Part shown: positions 16,079 through 25,024 of the stretch, in pieces | How the letters are laid out: every line of letters begins with the position of its first letter | Numbering within the stretch: the stretch's first letter is position 1 | Assembly (NCBI GenBank): GCA_934101575.1 | Contig: CAKORJ010000002.1 | Coordinates: 200,076 to 264,075, forward strand | Direction of reading: 5' to 3' | Length of the DNA: 64,000 nucleotides | Source: an uncultured Bacilli bacterium | GTDB lineage: Bacteria; Bacillota_I; Bacilli_A; RF39; UBA660 | The notes under the pieces: generated by a model | Told to the model about the DNA's origin: nothing | The model's input: only the letters and a program-made list of their open reading frames with translations | Database searches by the model: none | Program-made: the position numbers and the translations under genes

Positions 16079-17728
16079 ATGGAAAAGATAAATATTACTA
16101 TCGATAAAGAAAAATATGATTTTGATAAGGGAATTACTCTTTTAGAAATTTCTAAAAAGCTTCATAAGGATAAGTTTCCTGTTTTAGTAGCATATGTTGA
16201 TAATGAGATATTTTCTTTGGATAAGAAGATTAATAATGATTGCAATGTTAGATTTGTTAATGTTTTGGATCCAATAGGAAATAGAATTTATCAAAAAGGG
16301 CTTTTCTTTGTTTTAGCTTATGCTTTTAAAGAATTATTTGGATATAATTACTATGTTAAGGCATGCCATTCTATTGATAAGGCTGTTAAGTTTAGAACGA
16401 ATTTATATCTTGATCATGATAGGATTAATATGATTAAGTCTAAGATGAAGGAAATAATTGATTCGGATATACCTATTTCTAAATGTTTAGTTAGTAGAAA
16501 AGAAGCTAGAGAATATTTCTTAAGTATTAAGGATACTAGTAAAGCTGATACTTTTATTTATAATACTAATCATTATGTTACTTTGTATAAACTTGGTGAT
16601 TTGTATGATTATTTCTTTTGTGCTATGCCTGTTTCTACTGGAGTATTTAAAGATTTTGATATTTATTTATTAGATAAGGGATCTTTTATATTACAGTTTC
16701 CTGCTATAAGTGATGATGGTAAAATTCCAGAATATGTTAATAGAGAAAAGATAGTTAAGGCTTTTGATGAGAATTATTCTTTATCAAAGAAACTTGGTAT
16801 TTTTAATAGTGTAGATATAAATATGGCTGTTGCAAATGGTAATATTTCTGATATTATTAAACTTACTGAGACTATATCTAGTAATAATTTACTTAATTTG
16901 GCTAGAGAGATATATGATAAAAAAGATAGTATTAAGATTGTTCTTTTAGCTGGACCTTCTTCTAGTGCTAAGACTACTACTTCTAGAAAGCTTTCTATGT
17001 TTTTAAAGAGTTTTGGTCTTAATCCTAAGCCTCTTTCTGTGGATGATTATTTTTTAAGCCGTGAAGAAACTCCTAAACTTCCTAATGGCGATTATGATTT
17101 TGAAACTATTAAAGCCATTAATATTGATTTGTTTAATGATCATTTAACTAGGCTTATTAATGGTGAAGAGGTTGATATTCCTACATTTAATTTTTATAAG
17201 GGAAAAGGAGAATACTTAGGAAAGAAAATAAAACTTGAGAAAGAGGATATATTAATTATAGAAGGACTTCATGCTGTTAATGAAGAACTTACTAAGTCTA
17301 TATCAAAAGATAAGAAGTATAAGGTGTATATTTCTCCTCTTACTGATCTTAATATTGATAATCATAATATGATATCTAATAGTGATGTTAGGCTTTTGAG
17401 AAGAATTATTAGAGATAATAGAACTCGTGGTTATACTGCGGAAGATACTATTAAGAGATGGCAAACTGTTAGGGATGGTGAAGATAAGTATATTTTCCCA
17501 TTTCAAGATGATGTTGATTATGTTTACAACTCTTCTCTTATATATGAAATTGGTGCTTTAAAGCTTTATGCTGAACCACTTTTGTATGGTATAGATAATT
17601 CTTCACCTTATTATGAAGAGGTTGTTAGACTTCTTAATTTCTTAGATTTATTTGTAGGTATTCCTACGGATGAAATACCTAGTGAGTCTGTTCTTAGAGA
17701 ATTTATTGGTGGTAGTTATTTTGAATAG
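16079..17728 (+). CDS. TGS-domain uridine kinase-like nucleoside kinase
   Basis: Fusion protein common in Firmicutes: an N-terminal TGS/ThrRS-like part and a C-terminal P-loop kinase of the uridine kinase/phosphoribulokinase family. From ATG 16079 (GAGAGGGTG just upstream) it has 549 residues. The TGS domain is about 1-62. A threonyl-tRNA synthetase-type editing-like region follows, with HSIDKAVKF near 97. The kinase P-loop GPSSSAKT is at 292-299, followed by SVDDYF and LIIEGLHAVNEEL. A TTG at 16061 would lengthen it by six residues but covers the ribosome site. The nucleoside substrate is uncertain. gapA follows after 12 bases. Confidence 0.82.
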   Translation: MEKINITIDKEKYDFDKGITLLEISKKLHKDKFPVLVAYVDNEIFSLDKKINNDCNVRFVNVLDPIGNRIYQKGLFFVLAYAFKELFGYNYYVKACHSIDKAVKFRTNLYLDHDRINMIKSKMKEIIDSDIPISKCLVSRKEAREYFLSIKDTSKADTFIYNTNHYVTLYKLGDLYDYFFCAMPVSTGVFKDFDIYLLDKGSFILQFPAISDDGKIPEYVNREKIVKAFDENYSLSKKLGIFNSVDINMAVANGNISDIIKLTETISSNNLLNLAREIYDKKDSIKIVLLAGPSSSAKTTTSRKLSMFLKSFGLNPKPLSVDDYFLSREETPKLPNGDYDFETIKAINIDLFNDHLTRLINGEEVDIPTFNFYKGKGEYLGKKIKLEKEDILIIEGLHAVNEELTKSISKDKKYKVYISPLTDLNIDNHNMISNSDVRLLRRIIRDNRTRGYTAEDTIKRWQTVRDGEDKYIFPFQDDVDYVYNSSLIYEIGALKLYAEPLLYGIDNSSPYYEEVVRLLNFLDLFVGIPTDEIPSESVLREFIGGSYFE

Positions 17729-17740
17729 GAGGTTATATTA

Positions 17741-18751
17741 ATGAAAGTTGCAATAAATGGTTTTGGTAGAATAGGTAGATTAGTTTTTAGAATTATGGAG
17801 GAAAGTAATGATTTTGAAGTGGTAGCTATTAATGATTTAACAGATGCTAAACAGCTTGCTCATTTACTTAAATATGATTCTAGTCAAGGTAATTATAGAA
17901 AAAATGAAATTAGTTATGAAGATGATTACTTAGTTGTTGGAGATAGAAAAATTAAGATATTTTCTGAAAGTGATCCTGTTAATTTGCCTTGGGGTGATTT
18001 TGATGTAGATATTGTTTTTGAGTGTAGTGGTCATTTTACTAAAAAAGATGATGCTCATAAACATATTGTAGCTGGGGCTAAGAAGGTTATTATTTCTGCA
18101 CCTTGTAAGGATAAAGATGTTAAAACTGTTGTTTTTGGTGTTAATGAAAGTATTTTAACTGGTGATGAAGAAATAATTAGCGCGGCTAGTTGTACTACTA
18201 ATTGTTTGGCACCTGTTCTTAGTGTTATAAATGATGCTTTTGGAATAGTCAAAGGTTATATGACTACTATTCATGCTTATACAAATGATCAAGTTATGCT
18301 TGACGTTTCTCATAAAAAAGGAATTGAGGCAAGAAGAGGTAGAGCTGGAGCAGTTAATATTATTCCTACTTCAACTGGCGCTGCTAAAGCTATTGGACTT
18401 GTTATACCAAGTTTGGATGGAAAAATGAGAGGTTCTGCTATGAGGGTTCCTGTTTGTGATGGTTCTGTAGTAGATCTTGTTCTTGAACTAGATAAAAATG
18501 TTGATATTTCTATGATTAATGATGTTTTTATTAAGGAAAAGTCTGAGACTTTGGATGCTACTTTTGATCCTATTGTATCTAGCGATGTAATAGGTGATAC
18601 TCATGGCTCTGTAGTAGATTTATCTCTTACTGATATCTTAGAGGTTGATGGAAAACAATTAGTTAAGATTGTTGCATGGTATGATAATGAAAATGGTTAT
18701 TCTCATCAAATGGTTAGATGTGCTAAATATTTTGCTGGTTTAATTAAATAA
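17741..18751 (+). CDS. gapA: Glyceraldehyde-3-phosphate dehydrogenase
   Basis: Glycolytic enzyme oxidising glyceraldehyde-3-phosphate to 1,3-bisphosphoglycerate. The 336-aa protein starts with the Rossmann motif INGFGRIGRL. D32 in AINDLTD suggests NAD preference. The active-site cysteine is C151 in SAASCTTNCLAP and the partner is H178 in TTIHAYT. The C-terminus has WYDNENGYSHQM. AGGAGG precedes the ATG. It is in one transcript with the kinase gene and ends at a bidirectional terminator. Confidence 0.96.
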   Translation: MKVAINGFGRIGRLVFRIMEESNDFEVVAINDLTDAKQLAHLLKYDSSQGNYRKNEISYEDDYLVVGDRKIKIFSESDPVNLPWGDFDVDIVFECSGHFTKKDDAHKHIVAGAKKVIISAPCKDKDVKTVVFGVNESILTGDEEIISAASCTTNCLAPVLSVINDAFGIVKGYMTTIHAYTNDQVMLDVSHKKGIEARRGRAGAVNIIPTSTGAAKAIGLVIPSLDGKMRGSAMRVPVCDGSVVDLVLELDKNVDISMINDVFIKEKSETLDATFDPIVSSDVIGDTHGSVVDLSLTDILEVDGKQLVKIVAWYDNENGYSHQMVRCAKYFAGLIK

Positions 18752-18753
18752 AT

Positions 18754-18790
18754 AAAAAAATCTCATTTTGATTCGTTATGAGATTTTTTT
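18754..18790. terminator. Bidirectional terminator between gapA and femX
   Basis: AAAAAAATCTCAT (18754-18766) pairs with ATGAGATTTTTTT (18778-18790) around an 11-base loop. A and T runs on both sides allow function for both converging genes. The femX stop codon is inside the stem. Confidence 0.88.
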
Positions 18791-20034
18791 AATGCTTTAC
18801 TTCCTAGTTTAGTTCTTTTGTGAATATTATATATAGTTTTATTTATTACTAAGTCAAATTCTCCTATATATTCTGTTACTTCTGCGCCAAAACCTAGTTT
18901 CATTTCATTTAATCCATTGAATTTGTTATTATCACCGAAATATCCTGTTATTGCATTTAAGTCAAAGTATACTGCTCCTAATTTTGCATATTTTTCTATT
19001 ATTGCCCATTTTGTTAGGAATGTAGGATAATATAATTTATATGCACTGTTTTGTCCTTCTATTACTAGGACTACTCCATGTTTTTCTATTATTACTGCAC
19101 AAGCGCTTATTATTATTCCTTGAGGATTTTTTGTTAATAAGCTTGATGCTGTTTCTAGTTCTTTTTTGTATACTGCTAGGACTTTGTCTGAAGTTATTTT
19201 TGAATTTGTTAATTTGTTACTTATTCTGTTGGAAAGTCCAGCTTCTTGGATGTGTGAATTTATTTCTTCATTTTTTTGTAATTCTTGTTCGTATATTTGT
19301 TTTATATTGCTTAAATATTTTTCTGTATTTAATTTTGCAAAATATAATTCGAAGTTGTCTTTAAATTCATCTGCAAAGTCTTTGTAATAGTTTAGTTTTC
19401 TATAGTGTTTTTTTGCTACAAATTTATAGAATGTTTCTATATCTCCATGGTTTCCTTGAAGAATTTCCACACCTCTTGATTGGGCTTTTCTTATTTTATT
19501 TTTTACACTTGGTTCAAAATGTTCGAATAGAGTTTCAGCGGAACCTGTTACTTTTAAGATTGCGTTCCATCTTGGTTTTAGTGTTCCAAAGAATTTATTG
19601 TCTCCGAAATATGTATATCCTATTTTTGTTAAAAACGGTATTAAGTCATTTGTATAAGGACTTTTTATTATGTTTCCATTTTTATCTCTTTTGTTGTTTA
19701 CAACAGGGGGATCTATTTTTAGAAATATTATGTTGTTTTTTGATAGGAATTTTTTCATTTTGTTTGTTACATCTATGATTAAATCTTTGTTGTCATAATC
19801 TATTAAATAACCTCTTGGAGCATAAGCATATTTATATCCTAGAAATAGTTTTTGTATTAGAATTAAACTTGCTCCTATTAGTATGTTTTGATCATTTATA
19901 AATCCATAATAATGTGGTTCGAAACCATTTTTGCTCATTAGTTCTCCATAGTTGGATGTTTGATAATATGTGTGTAGGGGATGATTATTTGAAAAGTTGT
20001 CAAATTGTTCAGGACTTAGTTTTACTATTTTCAA
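18763..20034 (-). CDS. FemX/FemAB-family peptidoglycan aminoacyltransferase
   Basis: GNAT-fold enzyme that adds amino acids from aminoacyl-tRNA to the lipid II stem peptide, building the interpeptide bridge. The 423-aa length fits FemX/FemA/MurM. The N-terminal domain shows HTYYQTSNYGELMSKNGFE and YKYAYAPRGYLIDY; the middle KNKIRKAQSRGVEI is a common Fem motif; a helical coiled-coil arm lies at about 225-300; the second GNAT half has YAKLGAVYFDLNAITGYFG. The start is a TTG at 20032-20034 (strand complement), supported by AAGGAGGG eight bases upstream. Which residue it adds is unknown. Confidence 0.87.
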   Translation of the reverse strand: MKIVKLSPEQFDNFSNNHPLHTYYQTSNYGELMSKNGFEPHYYGFINDQNILIGASLILIQKLFLGYKYAYAPRGYLIDYDNKDLIIDVTNKMKKFLSKNNIIFLKIDPPVVNNKRDKNGNIIKSPYTNDLIPFLTKIGYTYFGDNKFFGTLKPRWNAILKVTGSAETLFEHFEPSVKNKIRKAQSRGVEILQGNHGDIETFYKFVAKKHYRKLNYYKDFADEFKDNFELYFAKLNTEKYLSNIKQIYEQELQKNEEINSHIQEAGLSNRISNKLTNSKITSDKVLAVYKKELETASSLLTKNPQGIIISACAVIIEKHGVVLVIEGQNSAYKLYYPTFLTKWAIIEKYAKLGAVYFDLNAITGYFGDNNKFNGLNEMKLGFGAEVTEYIGEFDLVINKTIYNIHKRTKLGSKALKKSHNESK

Positions 20035-20126
20035 TGTTCATCCCTCCTTATTAGTTTTACTATTTATATAATAGCTTTTTTTTCAAAAAAAATCAATAAA
20101 AAGTTTAATTACTGTTAAATTTATTA

Positions 20127-20132
20127 TATAAT
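20127..20132 (+). promoter_or_regulatory. Possible -10 box for enolase
   Basis: Perfect TATAAT at 20127-20132, 20 bases before the eno start region. The candidate -35 at the right spacing (TTTAAT, 20104-20109) is poor, so the promoter assignment rests mainly on the -10. Confidence 0.4.
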
Positions 20133-20151
20133 AATTTGTGAGGTGTTTTAA

Positions 20152-21372
20152 ATGATAGAAGATATTAAAGCTAGAGAAATTCTTGATTCTAGGGGTAATC
20201 CTACGGTTGAGGTTGATGTTTTCTTAGATGATGGCACTATGGCTAGGGCTAGTGTTCCTAGTGGTGCTTCAACTGGTTCTAATGAGGCATTGGAACTTCG
20301 TGATGGTGGTTCTCGTTATATGGGAAAGGGAGTTTTAAAAGCTGTTGATAATGTTAATAAAATAATTAAACCTGAAATTATAGGTAGACAAGTTAGTGAT
20401 CTTAGGAGTATTGATGATATTATGATTGATTTAGATGGTACTTCTAATAAAAGTAAGCTTGGTGCTAATGCTATGCTTGGGGTTTCTCTTGCGTGTTTAA
20501 AGGCTAGTAGCAAGAGTCATAACAAACCACTTTATAAATATTTAGGAAAAGGAAAGACTCTTCCAATGTGTATGATGAATATTTTAAATGGTGGTGCTCA
20601 TGCTGATAATAATTTGGATTTTCAAGAGTTTATGATTATTCCTAATGCTGATTCTGTTAAGGAAAGAATTAGAATTGGTAGTGAGGTTTTTCATAATCTT
20701 AAAAACATATTAAAATCTAAGGGTTATTTCACTGGTGTTGGTGATGAAGGAGGTTTTGCTCCTAATCTTGATGGTAATTATGAGGCTCTTGATTTGATAT
20801 GTGAGGCAATAAAAAAGGCGGGGTATGAACCAGGTTATGATGTTTCACTTGCTCTTGATGTTGCGGCTTCAGAAATATATCATGATGGTGTTTATCATAT
20901 TGATGGAAAAGAATATGATACTTTAGAACTTTGTGATTATTATGTTTCTTTAATTGAAAAGTATCCTATTATTTCAATTGAAGATCCTGTTTGGGAAGGT
21001 GATTTTGAAGGATTTAAGAAACTTACTTCTCTAATCGGTGATAGAGTACAACTTGTTGGTGATGATTTATTTGTTACTAATATTTCTTATCTTAAACGTG
21101 GTGTGCAAATGGGAGCGGGAAATGCTATACTTCTTAAAGCTAATCAAATTGGTACTATTAGTGAAATGATTGATACTATTAATTATGCAAAGAAACATGG
21201 TTATAAAACAATAATCTCTCATAGAAGTGGAGAAACTGATGATACATTTATTTCTCATATGGCAGTTGGTCTTAATTTAGGACAAATTAAGACTGGTTCT
21301 ATGTCTAGAATGGATAGAATTTGTAAATATAATGAACTTATGAGAATTGAAGAAGAACTTAGTAATAATTAG
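20152..21372 (+). CDS. eno: Enolase
   Basis: Converts 2-phosphoglycerate to phosphoenolpyruvate in glycolysis. The 406-aa protein keeps IKAREILDSRGNPTVEVDV at the start, the SGASTGSNEALELRDG loop, NGGAHADNNLDFQEF, VGDEGGFAPNL, SIEDPVWEGDF and LVGDDLFVTN (metal ligands) and ISHRSGETDD. It is about 25 residues shorter than the usual 430: the C-terminal tail ends at RIEEELSNN, and the IEDG motif is IEDP. Core catalytic residues look intact. GAGGTG precedes the ATG. Confidence 0.94.
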   Translation: MIEDIKAREILDSRGNPTVEVDVFLDDGTMARASVPSGASTGSNEALELRDGGSRYMGKGVLKAVDNVNKIIKPEIIGRQVSDLRSIDDIMIDLDGTSNKSKLGANAMLGVSLACLKASSKSHNKPLYKYLGKGKTLPMCMMNILNGGAHADNNLDFQEFMIIPNADSVKERIRIGSEVFHNLKNILKSKGYFTGVGDEGGFAPNLDGNYEALDLICEAIKKAGYEPGYDVSLALDVAASEIYHDGVYHIDGKEYDTLELCDYYVSLIEKYPIISIEDPVWEGDFEGFKKLTSLIGDRVQLVGDDLFVTNISYLKRGVQMGAGNAILLKANQIGTISEMIDTINYAKKHGYKTIISHRSGETDDTFISHMAVGLNLGQIKTGSMSRMDRICKYNELMRIEEELSNN

Positions 21373-21430
21373 TCATTATTTGTTTAGAATATTCTAGTTT
21401 TGGGTAAATATACTTTGGTAGGTGATTTAC

Positions 21431-22387
21431 GTGAATGGAATATTTTTTTTGATATTTGCTTTTTTTACTGTTTTTTTGAGTATTAAGCTTTCTTGTTATG
21501 CGGATGAACTTAGTAAAAGGGATAGTGTTAATAATGCTGTTGTGGGAGGAATCGTGCTTGCTGGTGTTACAGCTTTGCCGGAGTTTGTTACTTGTTTTAG
21601 TGCTATTACTATTAATAATGTATCTCTTGCTATGGGAGATGTTTTAGGTAGTACTATTTTTAATTTTTTTATGGTTTGTGTTTTTGATATTATTTTTATT
21701 AAGAAGATGTTTTTTTGTAAGATTTCTTCTTTTCATGATTTTACTTTGGTTTTGCTTATGCTTAATTATATAGTTATATTTTTATGTTGTTTGTTTTTCA
21801 AAACTTTTACTTTATTTTTGATAGGTGTTCCTAGTTTGTTTATATTTATAAGCTATATATTTTATATAGTTTCAATTTCTAAGAAGAGTGATGTTGTTAT
21901 TGTTAATGATAATAGAGGCTTGGATGAAACTTTGGTGTTAAAACTGGTTATTACTGCTATACTTTTAGTTTTGTCTAGTCTTTTATTAACAATTGTTGTT
22001 AATAATTTATCTTTTGTTTATCCATTTTTTTCTAGTGGGTTTTTAGGCGCTATATTTTTAGGAATAACTACATCTTTACCTGAGGTTGTGACTTTTTATA
22101 CTCTTATTAGTGTTAATAATTATGATCTTGCTTTTTCTAATATTGTTGGTAGTAATATGTTTAATTTGTTGGTTCTTGCTTTTGGAGATTTGATTGTTTC
22201 TAAAAGTATATATAGTTTTTATGATAGGGATATTTTGATTATTGTTATTTTGGGTTTTGTTTTTTCTTTACTTTGTGTGTTTGCTAATAAGAGAAGGTTG
22301 TTTAATTTATCTAAGATTAGATATGGTATTGTTTCATTTATAATTGTTTTTTTATATTTATTTTTTTGGATAGCAAATATTTTATAA
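21431..22387 (+). CDS. Sodium/calcium exchanger-family membrane protein
   Basis: Integral membrane cation exchanger of the CaCA family. I use GTG 21431, five bases after AGGTGA; the GTG at 21422 lies within that site. About ten hydrophobic segments are visible. The two inverted alpha repeats carry the family signature: GIVLAGVTALPEFVTCFSA in the first half and GAIFLGITTSLPEVVTFYT in the second, each followed by a GN/GS segment (GDVLGSTIFNF and NIVGSNMFNL). The Glu in each repeat coordinates the cation. Ca2+ is the likely substrate but this is inferred. Confidence 0.85.
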   Translation: MNGIFFLIFAFFTVFLSIKLSCYADELSKRDSVNNAVVGGIVLAGVTALPEFVTCFSAITINNVSLAMGDVLGSTIFNFFMVCVFDIIFIKKMFFCKISSFHDFTLVLLMLNYIVIFLCCLFFKTFTLFLIGVPSLFIFISYIFYIVSISKKSDVVIVNDNRGLDETLVLKLVITAILLVLSSLLLTIVVNNLSFVYPFFSSGFLGAIFLGITTSLPEVVTFYTLISVNNYDLAFSNIVGSNMFNLLVLAFGDLIVSKSIYSFYDRDILIIVILGFVFSLLCVFANKRRLFNLSKIRYGIVSFIIVFLYLFFWIANIL

Positions 22388-22392
22388 ATAGT

Positions 22393-22421
22393 TTGCTTTT
22401 TTTTGTTTTTTGTGATATAAT
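22393..22421 (+). promoter_or_regulatory. Promoter upstream of the divergent sigma gene
   Basis: TTGCTT at 22393-22398, 17 bases, then TATAAT at 22416-22421 with an extended TGA just before it (TGATATAAT). It would give a leader of about 70 bases before the first sigma gene and probably also transcribes rpoD. Confidence 0.65.
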
Positions 22422-22494
22422 TTTGTAAGTTTATGTTTTTAGGGGGAAAGTATTGTTTTCTTTTTCTGATTAGAGAATTATTGGGGTGATTGGT

Positions 22495-23598
22495 ATGTCT
22501 AAGAGGATTATTAATGATGATGATTATTATACTAGAAATATTACAGATCAGTATCTACATGATATTAATAAGATTCCTTTGCTTGATGAAAATGAATTTC
22601 AAAAACTGTTTTTGGAATATAAAAATGGATCGGAGGCTGCAAAGAATAAAATATTAGTTTCTAATTTGAGACTTTCTTTAGGTGTTGCTAGGAAGTATAT
22701 TGGTCTTGGCGTGCCGCTTATTGATTTGGTTTGTGAAGGAAATTTTGGTCTTGAGGAAGCTCTTAAAAGATATGATCCTGAAAAGGGAAAGTATTCTACT
22801 TATGCATATAGTTGGATTGATCGTTATATTAGAAATGCTGTGCCTAACCAATCTAAGATGGTCAGATTTCCTATTACTGCTTATGATGATTTTATTAAGT
22901 ATAGAAGATTTGTAGAAAAATATTATTCGGATAACGGAAAGTATCCGGATGATAGTGTTATATTAGAAAACCTTGATATTACGAAAGAAGCTCTTAAACG
23001 TTTTTGTATGTTTTATGGTGATAGTTTTTCTTTGGATGCACCATTAAAGATTGGTGATGTGTCTGCTGACGAAGTGCCTCTTAAGAGCTTTATTAAAGAT
23101 AGAGATGTTAATGTTGAGGATGAGGTTTTTGATAAAATTATTAGTTCTGCTCTGGATGAGGCTCTTAGTAAGATTAAACCTAAATATAGAGAATTGATTA
23201 AGCTTAGATTTGGGTTTAATGGTGAACCTATGACTCTTAAGGCTATTGCTAAGGAGTATGGTACTAGTCATTCCAATATCGGTTTTCTCCTTGAAAGATG
23301 TATTAGAAGTATGAAAAAATTTCAATATTCGTTTTGTGATGTTGATGATGGAAAATTTATATCTAATCCTTCTTTAAAAGAACAAAAGAGTTTTGAGATT
23401 GAATATGATGATAGTTTTAATTCTTGCGAGACGTTGATAGCTCGGAAACTGTTTGATGAAGGTTATGATATTACTCGTGTTATGAAGCTTGATATTTTGA
23501 GTGATTATAGTGAAAAGGATAAGCTTGTTGTTGTAAATGAGACAATAAAAAAATATGTAACTGTTTATAAAAATGGTGTTAGTAGAAGTAGAAAGTAG
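22495..23598 (+). CDS. Divergent sigma-70-family factor, paralogue of RpoD
   Basis: A sigma-70 type protein of 367 residues (ATG 22495, six bases after GGGGTG). Regions 1.2-2 are clear: ITDQYLHDINKIPLL, NLRLSLGVARKYIGLG, DLVCEGNFGLEEALKRYDPE. Regions 3 and 4 follow, with a helix-turn-helix at about 247-275. DNA-reading positions differ from the adjacent canonical RpoD: region 2.4 has SWIDRYIR (106-113) where RpoD has WWIKQAIN, and region 4.2 has H259, S260, G263 and F264 where RpoD has R, E, R and Q. About 90 extra residues follow region 4. It probably reads different promoters or acts as a regulator. The rpoD gene begins 8 bases downstream. Confidence 0.85.
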   Translation: MSKRIINDDDYYTRNITDQYLHDINKIPLLDENEFQKLFLEYKNGSEAAKNKILVSNLRLSLGVARKYIGLGVPLIDLVCEGNFGLEEALKRYDPEKGKYSTYAYSWIDRYIRNAVPNQSKMVRFPITAYDDFIKYRRFVEKYYSDNGKYPDDSVILENLDITKEALKRFCMFYGDSFSLDAPLKIGDVSADEVPLKSFIKDRDVNVEDEVFDKIISSALDEALSKIKPKYRELIKLRFGFNGEPMTLKAIAKEYGTSHSNIGFLLERCIRSMKKFQYSFCDVDDGKFISNPSLKEQKSFEIEYDDSFNSCETLIARKLFDEGYDITRVMKLDILSDYSEKDKLVVVNETIKKYVTVYKNGVSRSRK

Positions 23599-23606
23599 GA
23601 AGTTTT

Positions 23607-24812
23607 ATGAATGAAATAGTAGTTGAAATTAATAAAGATGAAATGATTATAGAGTATGCTAAATTGGTTAAATCAATAAGTGAAGAACTTGATCCGGGTG
23701 ATTATTTTAATTTAATTGGAAAAATGAATGTTAAAATTGCTGATAAGTTTAAAAAACTTACTGATGGTCTAAAAGAAGTTGAAATTATAGCAAATGGCTT
23801 AGTTAGCGAAAAGTCTTTGGATAAAATTGGTCTTTCTAAAGAAGTTAAGGATTTGTATGTAGATTATTTGAACGTTATTTGTGATGTTGCTGTTGACTTT
23901 GAATTTGATGTTACTGAAGAGTATGATAATATAAGTGCAGGGTGTCAAGATCCTGTTAAATTATATATGATGGATATCGGGACTGTGCCTTTACTTAATG
24001 CAGAAAAAGAGATTGAACTTGGTAAGAGAATACAATCTGGGGATAAGGAAGCTTTTAATGAACTTGTTTCTGCTAATTTACGATTAGTTGTTTCTATTGC
24101 TAAAAAATATGTTGGTAGAGGTTTGGATTTTTTAGATTTAATTGAGGAAGGTAATTTAGGTGTTATAAGAGCTGCGGAAAAGTTTGATCCTGATATGGGA
24201 TATAAGTTTTCAACGTATGCTACTTGGTGGATAAAACAAGCTATTAATCGTGCTATAGGTGATCAATCTAGAACTATAAGGATTCCTATTCATATGCATG
24301 ATAGTATTAATAGATATAATGCTGCTTGTGAAAAATTATATAGAAGTTTAGGACGTATTCCTACGGATGAAGAGGTTGCTAGAGATATGGATGTTTCACT
24401 TGAGAAGATTGAAAATATACGTTCTGCTGAGTATAATCTTGTTTCTTTAGAAGCTCCAATTGCAGCAGACAAGGAAACCACTTTGAAAGATTTTGTTAAG
24501 GATGAAACTTTTGTTACTCCTGAGATGAATATTGAACAAATTAGTGATTCTGAAGTTGTTTCAAAACTTTTAGAAGGATGTACAGATAGGGAAAAAATGA
24601 TAATTTTCTTACGTTTTGGATTGAATGGTGATGAGGGTCAAACTTTAGAATCTATTGGTAAGTCTTTGGGAATTACTCGTGAGAGAGTTAGACAAGTGGA
24701 AGCTAAGCTTCTTAAGAAGTTTCATAATAGACTTTTTTCTATAGGTTATGAAGACTATATTCCTGATTCTGCTAAACGTGCTCGTGCTCGTGCGATAAAA
24801 AATGAAGATTAG
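23607..24812 (+). CDS. rpoD: Primary RNA polymerase sigma factor
   Basis: Housekeeping sigma factor. The 401-aa protein has a short divergent N-terminal region, then region 1.2 (DPVKLYMMDIGTVPLL), region 2 with LRLVVSIAKKYVGRGLDFLD and the -10 reading helix TWWIKQAINRAIGDQSR, the IRIPIHMHD linker, region 3, and region 4.2 with GITRERVRQVEAKLLKKF for -35 contact. All recognition residues are standard. It follows the divergent sigma gene by 8 bases with AGGAAG as ribosome site, so the two are probably cotranscribed. dnaG, its usual neighbour, is absent here. Confidence 0.95.
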   Translation: MNEIVVEINKDEMIIEYAKLVKSISEELDPGDYFNLIGKMNVKIADKFKKLTDGLKEVEIIANGLVSEKSLDKIGLSKEVKDLYVDYLNVICDVAVDFEFDVTEEYDNISAGCQDPVKLYMMDIGTVPLLNAEKEIELGKRIQSGDKEAFNELVSANLRLVVSIAKKYVGRGLDFLDLIEEGNLGVIRAAEKFDPDMGYKFSTYATWWIKQAINRAIGDQSRTIRIPIHMHDSINRYNAACEKLYRSLGRIPTDEEVARDMDVSLEKIENIRSAEYNLVSLEAPIAADKETTLKDFVKDETFVTPEMNIEQISDSEVVSKLLEGCTDREKMIIFLRFGLNGDEGQTLESIGKSLGITRERVRQVEAKLLKKFHNRLFSIGYEDYIPDSAKRARARAIKNED

Positions 24813-24813
24813 A

Positions 24814-24839
24814 GGGAAACTTTGTTGTTTTCCTTTTTT
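24814..24839 (+). terminator. Intrinsic terminator after rpoD
   Basis: GGGAAAC (24814-24820) pairs with GTTTTCC (24827-24833, one G-T pair) followed by six T residues. Confidence 0.75.
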
Positions 24840-24873
24840 AAGCCTTTTTATTATATAAAGTTATAAAAAATGC

Positions 24874-24902
24874 TTGATTTTAATATAATATTGTGTTATT
24901 AT
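24874..24902 (+). promoter_or_regulatory. Promoter of the S10 operon
   Basis: TTGATT at 24874-24879, spacer 17, TATTAT at 24897-24902. It lies between the rpoD terminator and the conserved-looking leader before rpsJ. Confidence 0.55.
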
Positions 24903-24907
24903 TGTCA

Positions 24908-25017
24908 TGTTGTGACTGCAATGATGTACGAGGTTGCTGATACACCAGGCGTAGTTGTCTATTGTAATCAGGTTTTTGTACGGAGCAAGTCTATACTAGA
25001 TATAGGCGAAGGGAGGT
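24908..25017 (+). ncRNA. Putative S10-operon leader RNA
   Basis: About 110 bases between the promoter and rpsJ are clearly richer in GC than the surrounding intergenic DNA and contain GAGGTTGCTGATACACC, a GTACGGAGCAAGTC segment and a CTATA/TATAG hairpin (GTCTATACTAGATATAGGC). From memory, similar leader text precedes rpsJ in other Bacilli, so I call it a cis-regulatory leader. Which protein binds it is not known from the sequence. Confidence 0.5.
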
Positions 25018-25024
25018 TAGGATT

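Noticed and set aside
19041..19778. Plus-strand frames opposite femX
   Set aside because: Hydrophobic low-complexity products, no ribosome sites, fully inside the FemX coding region.
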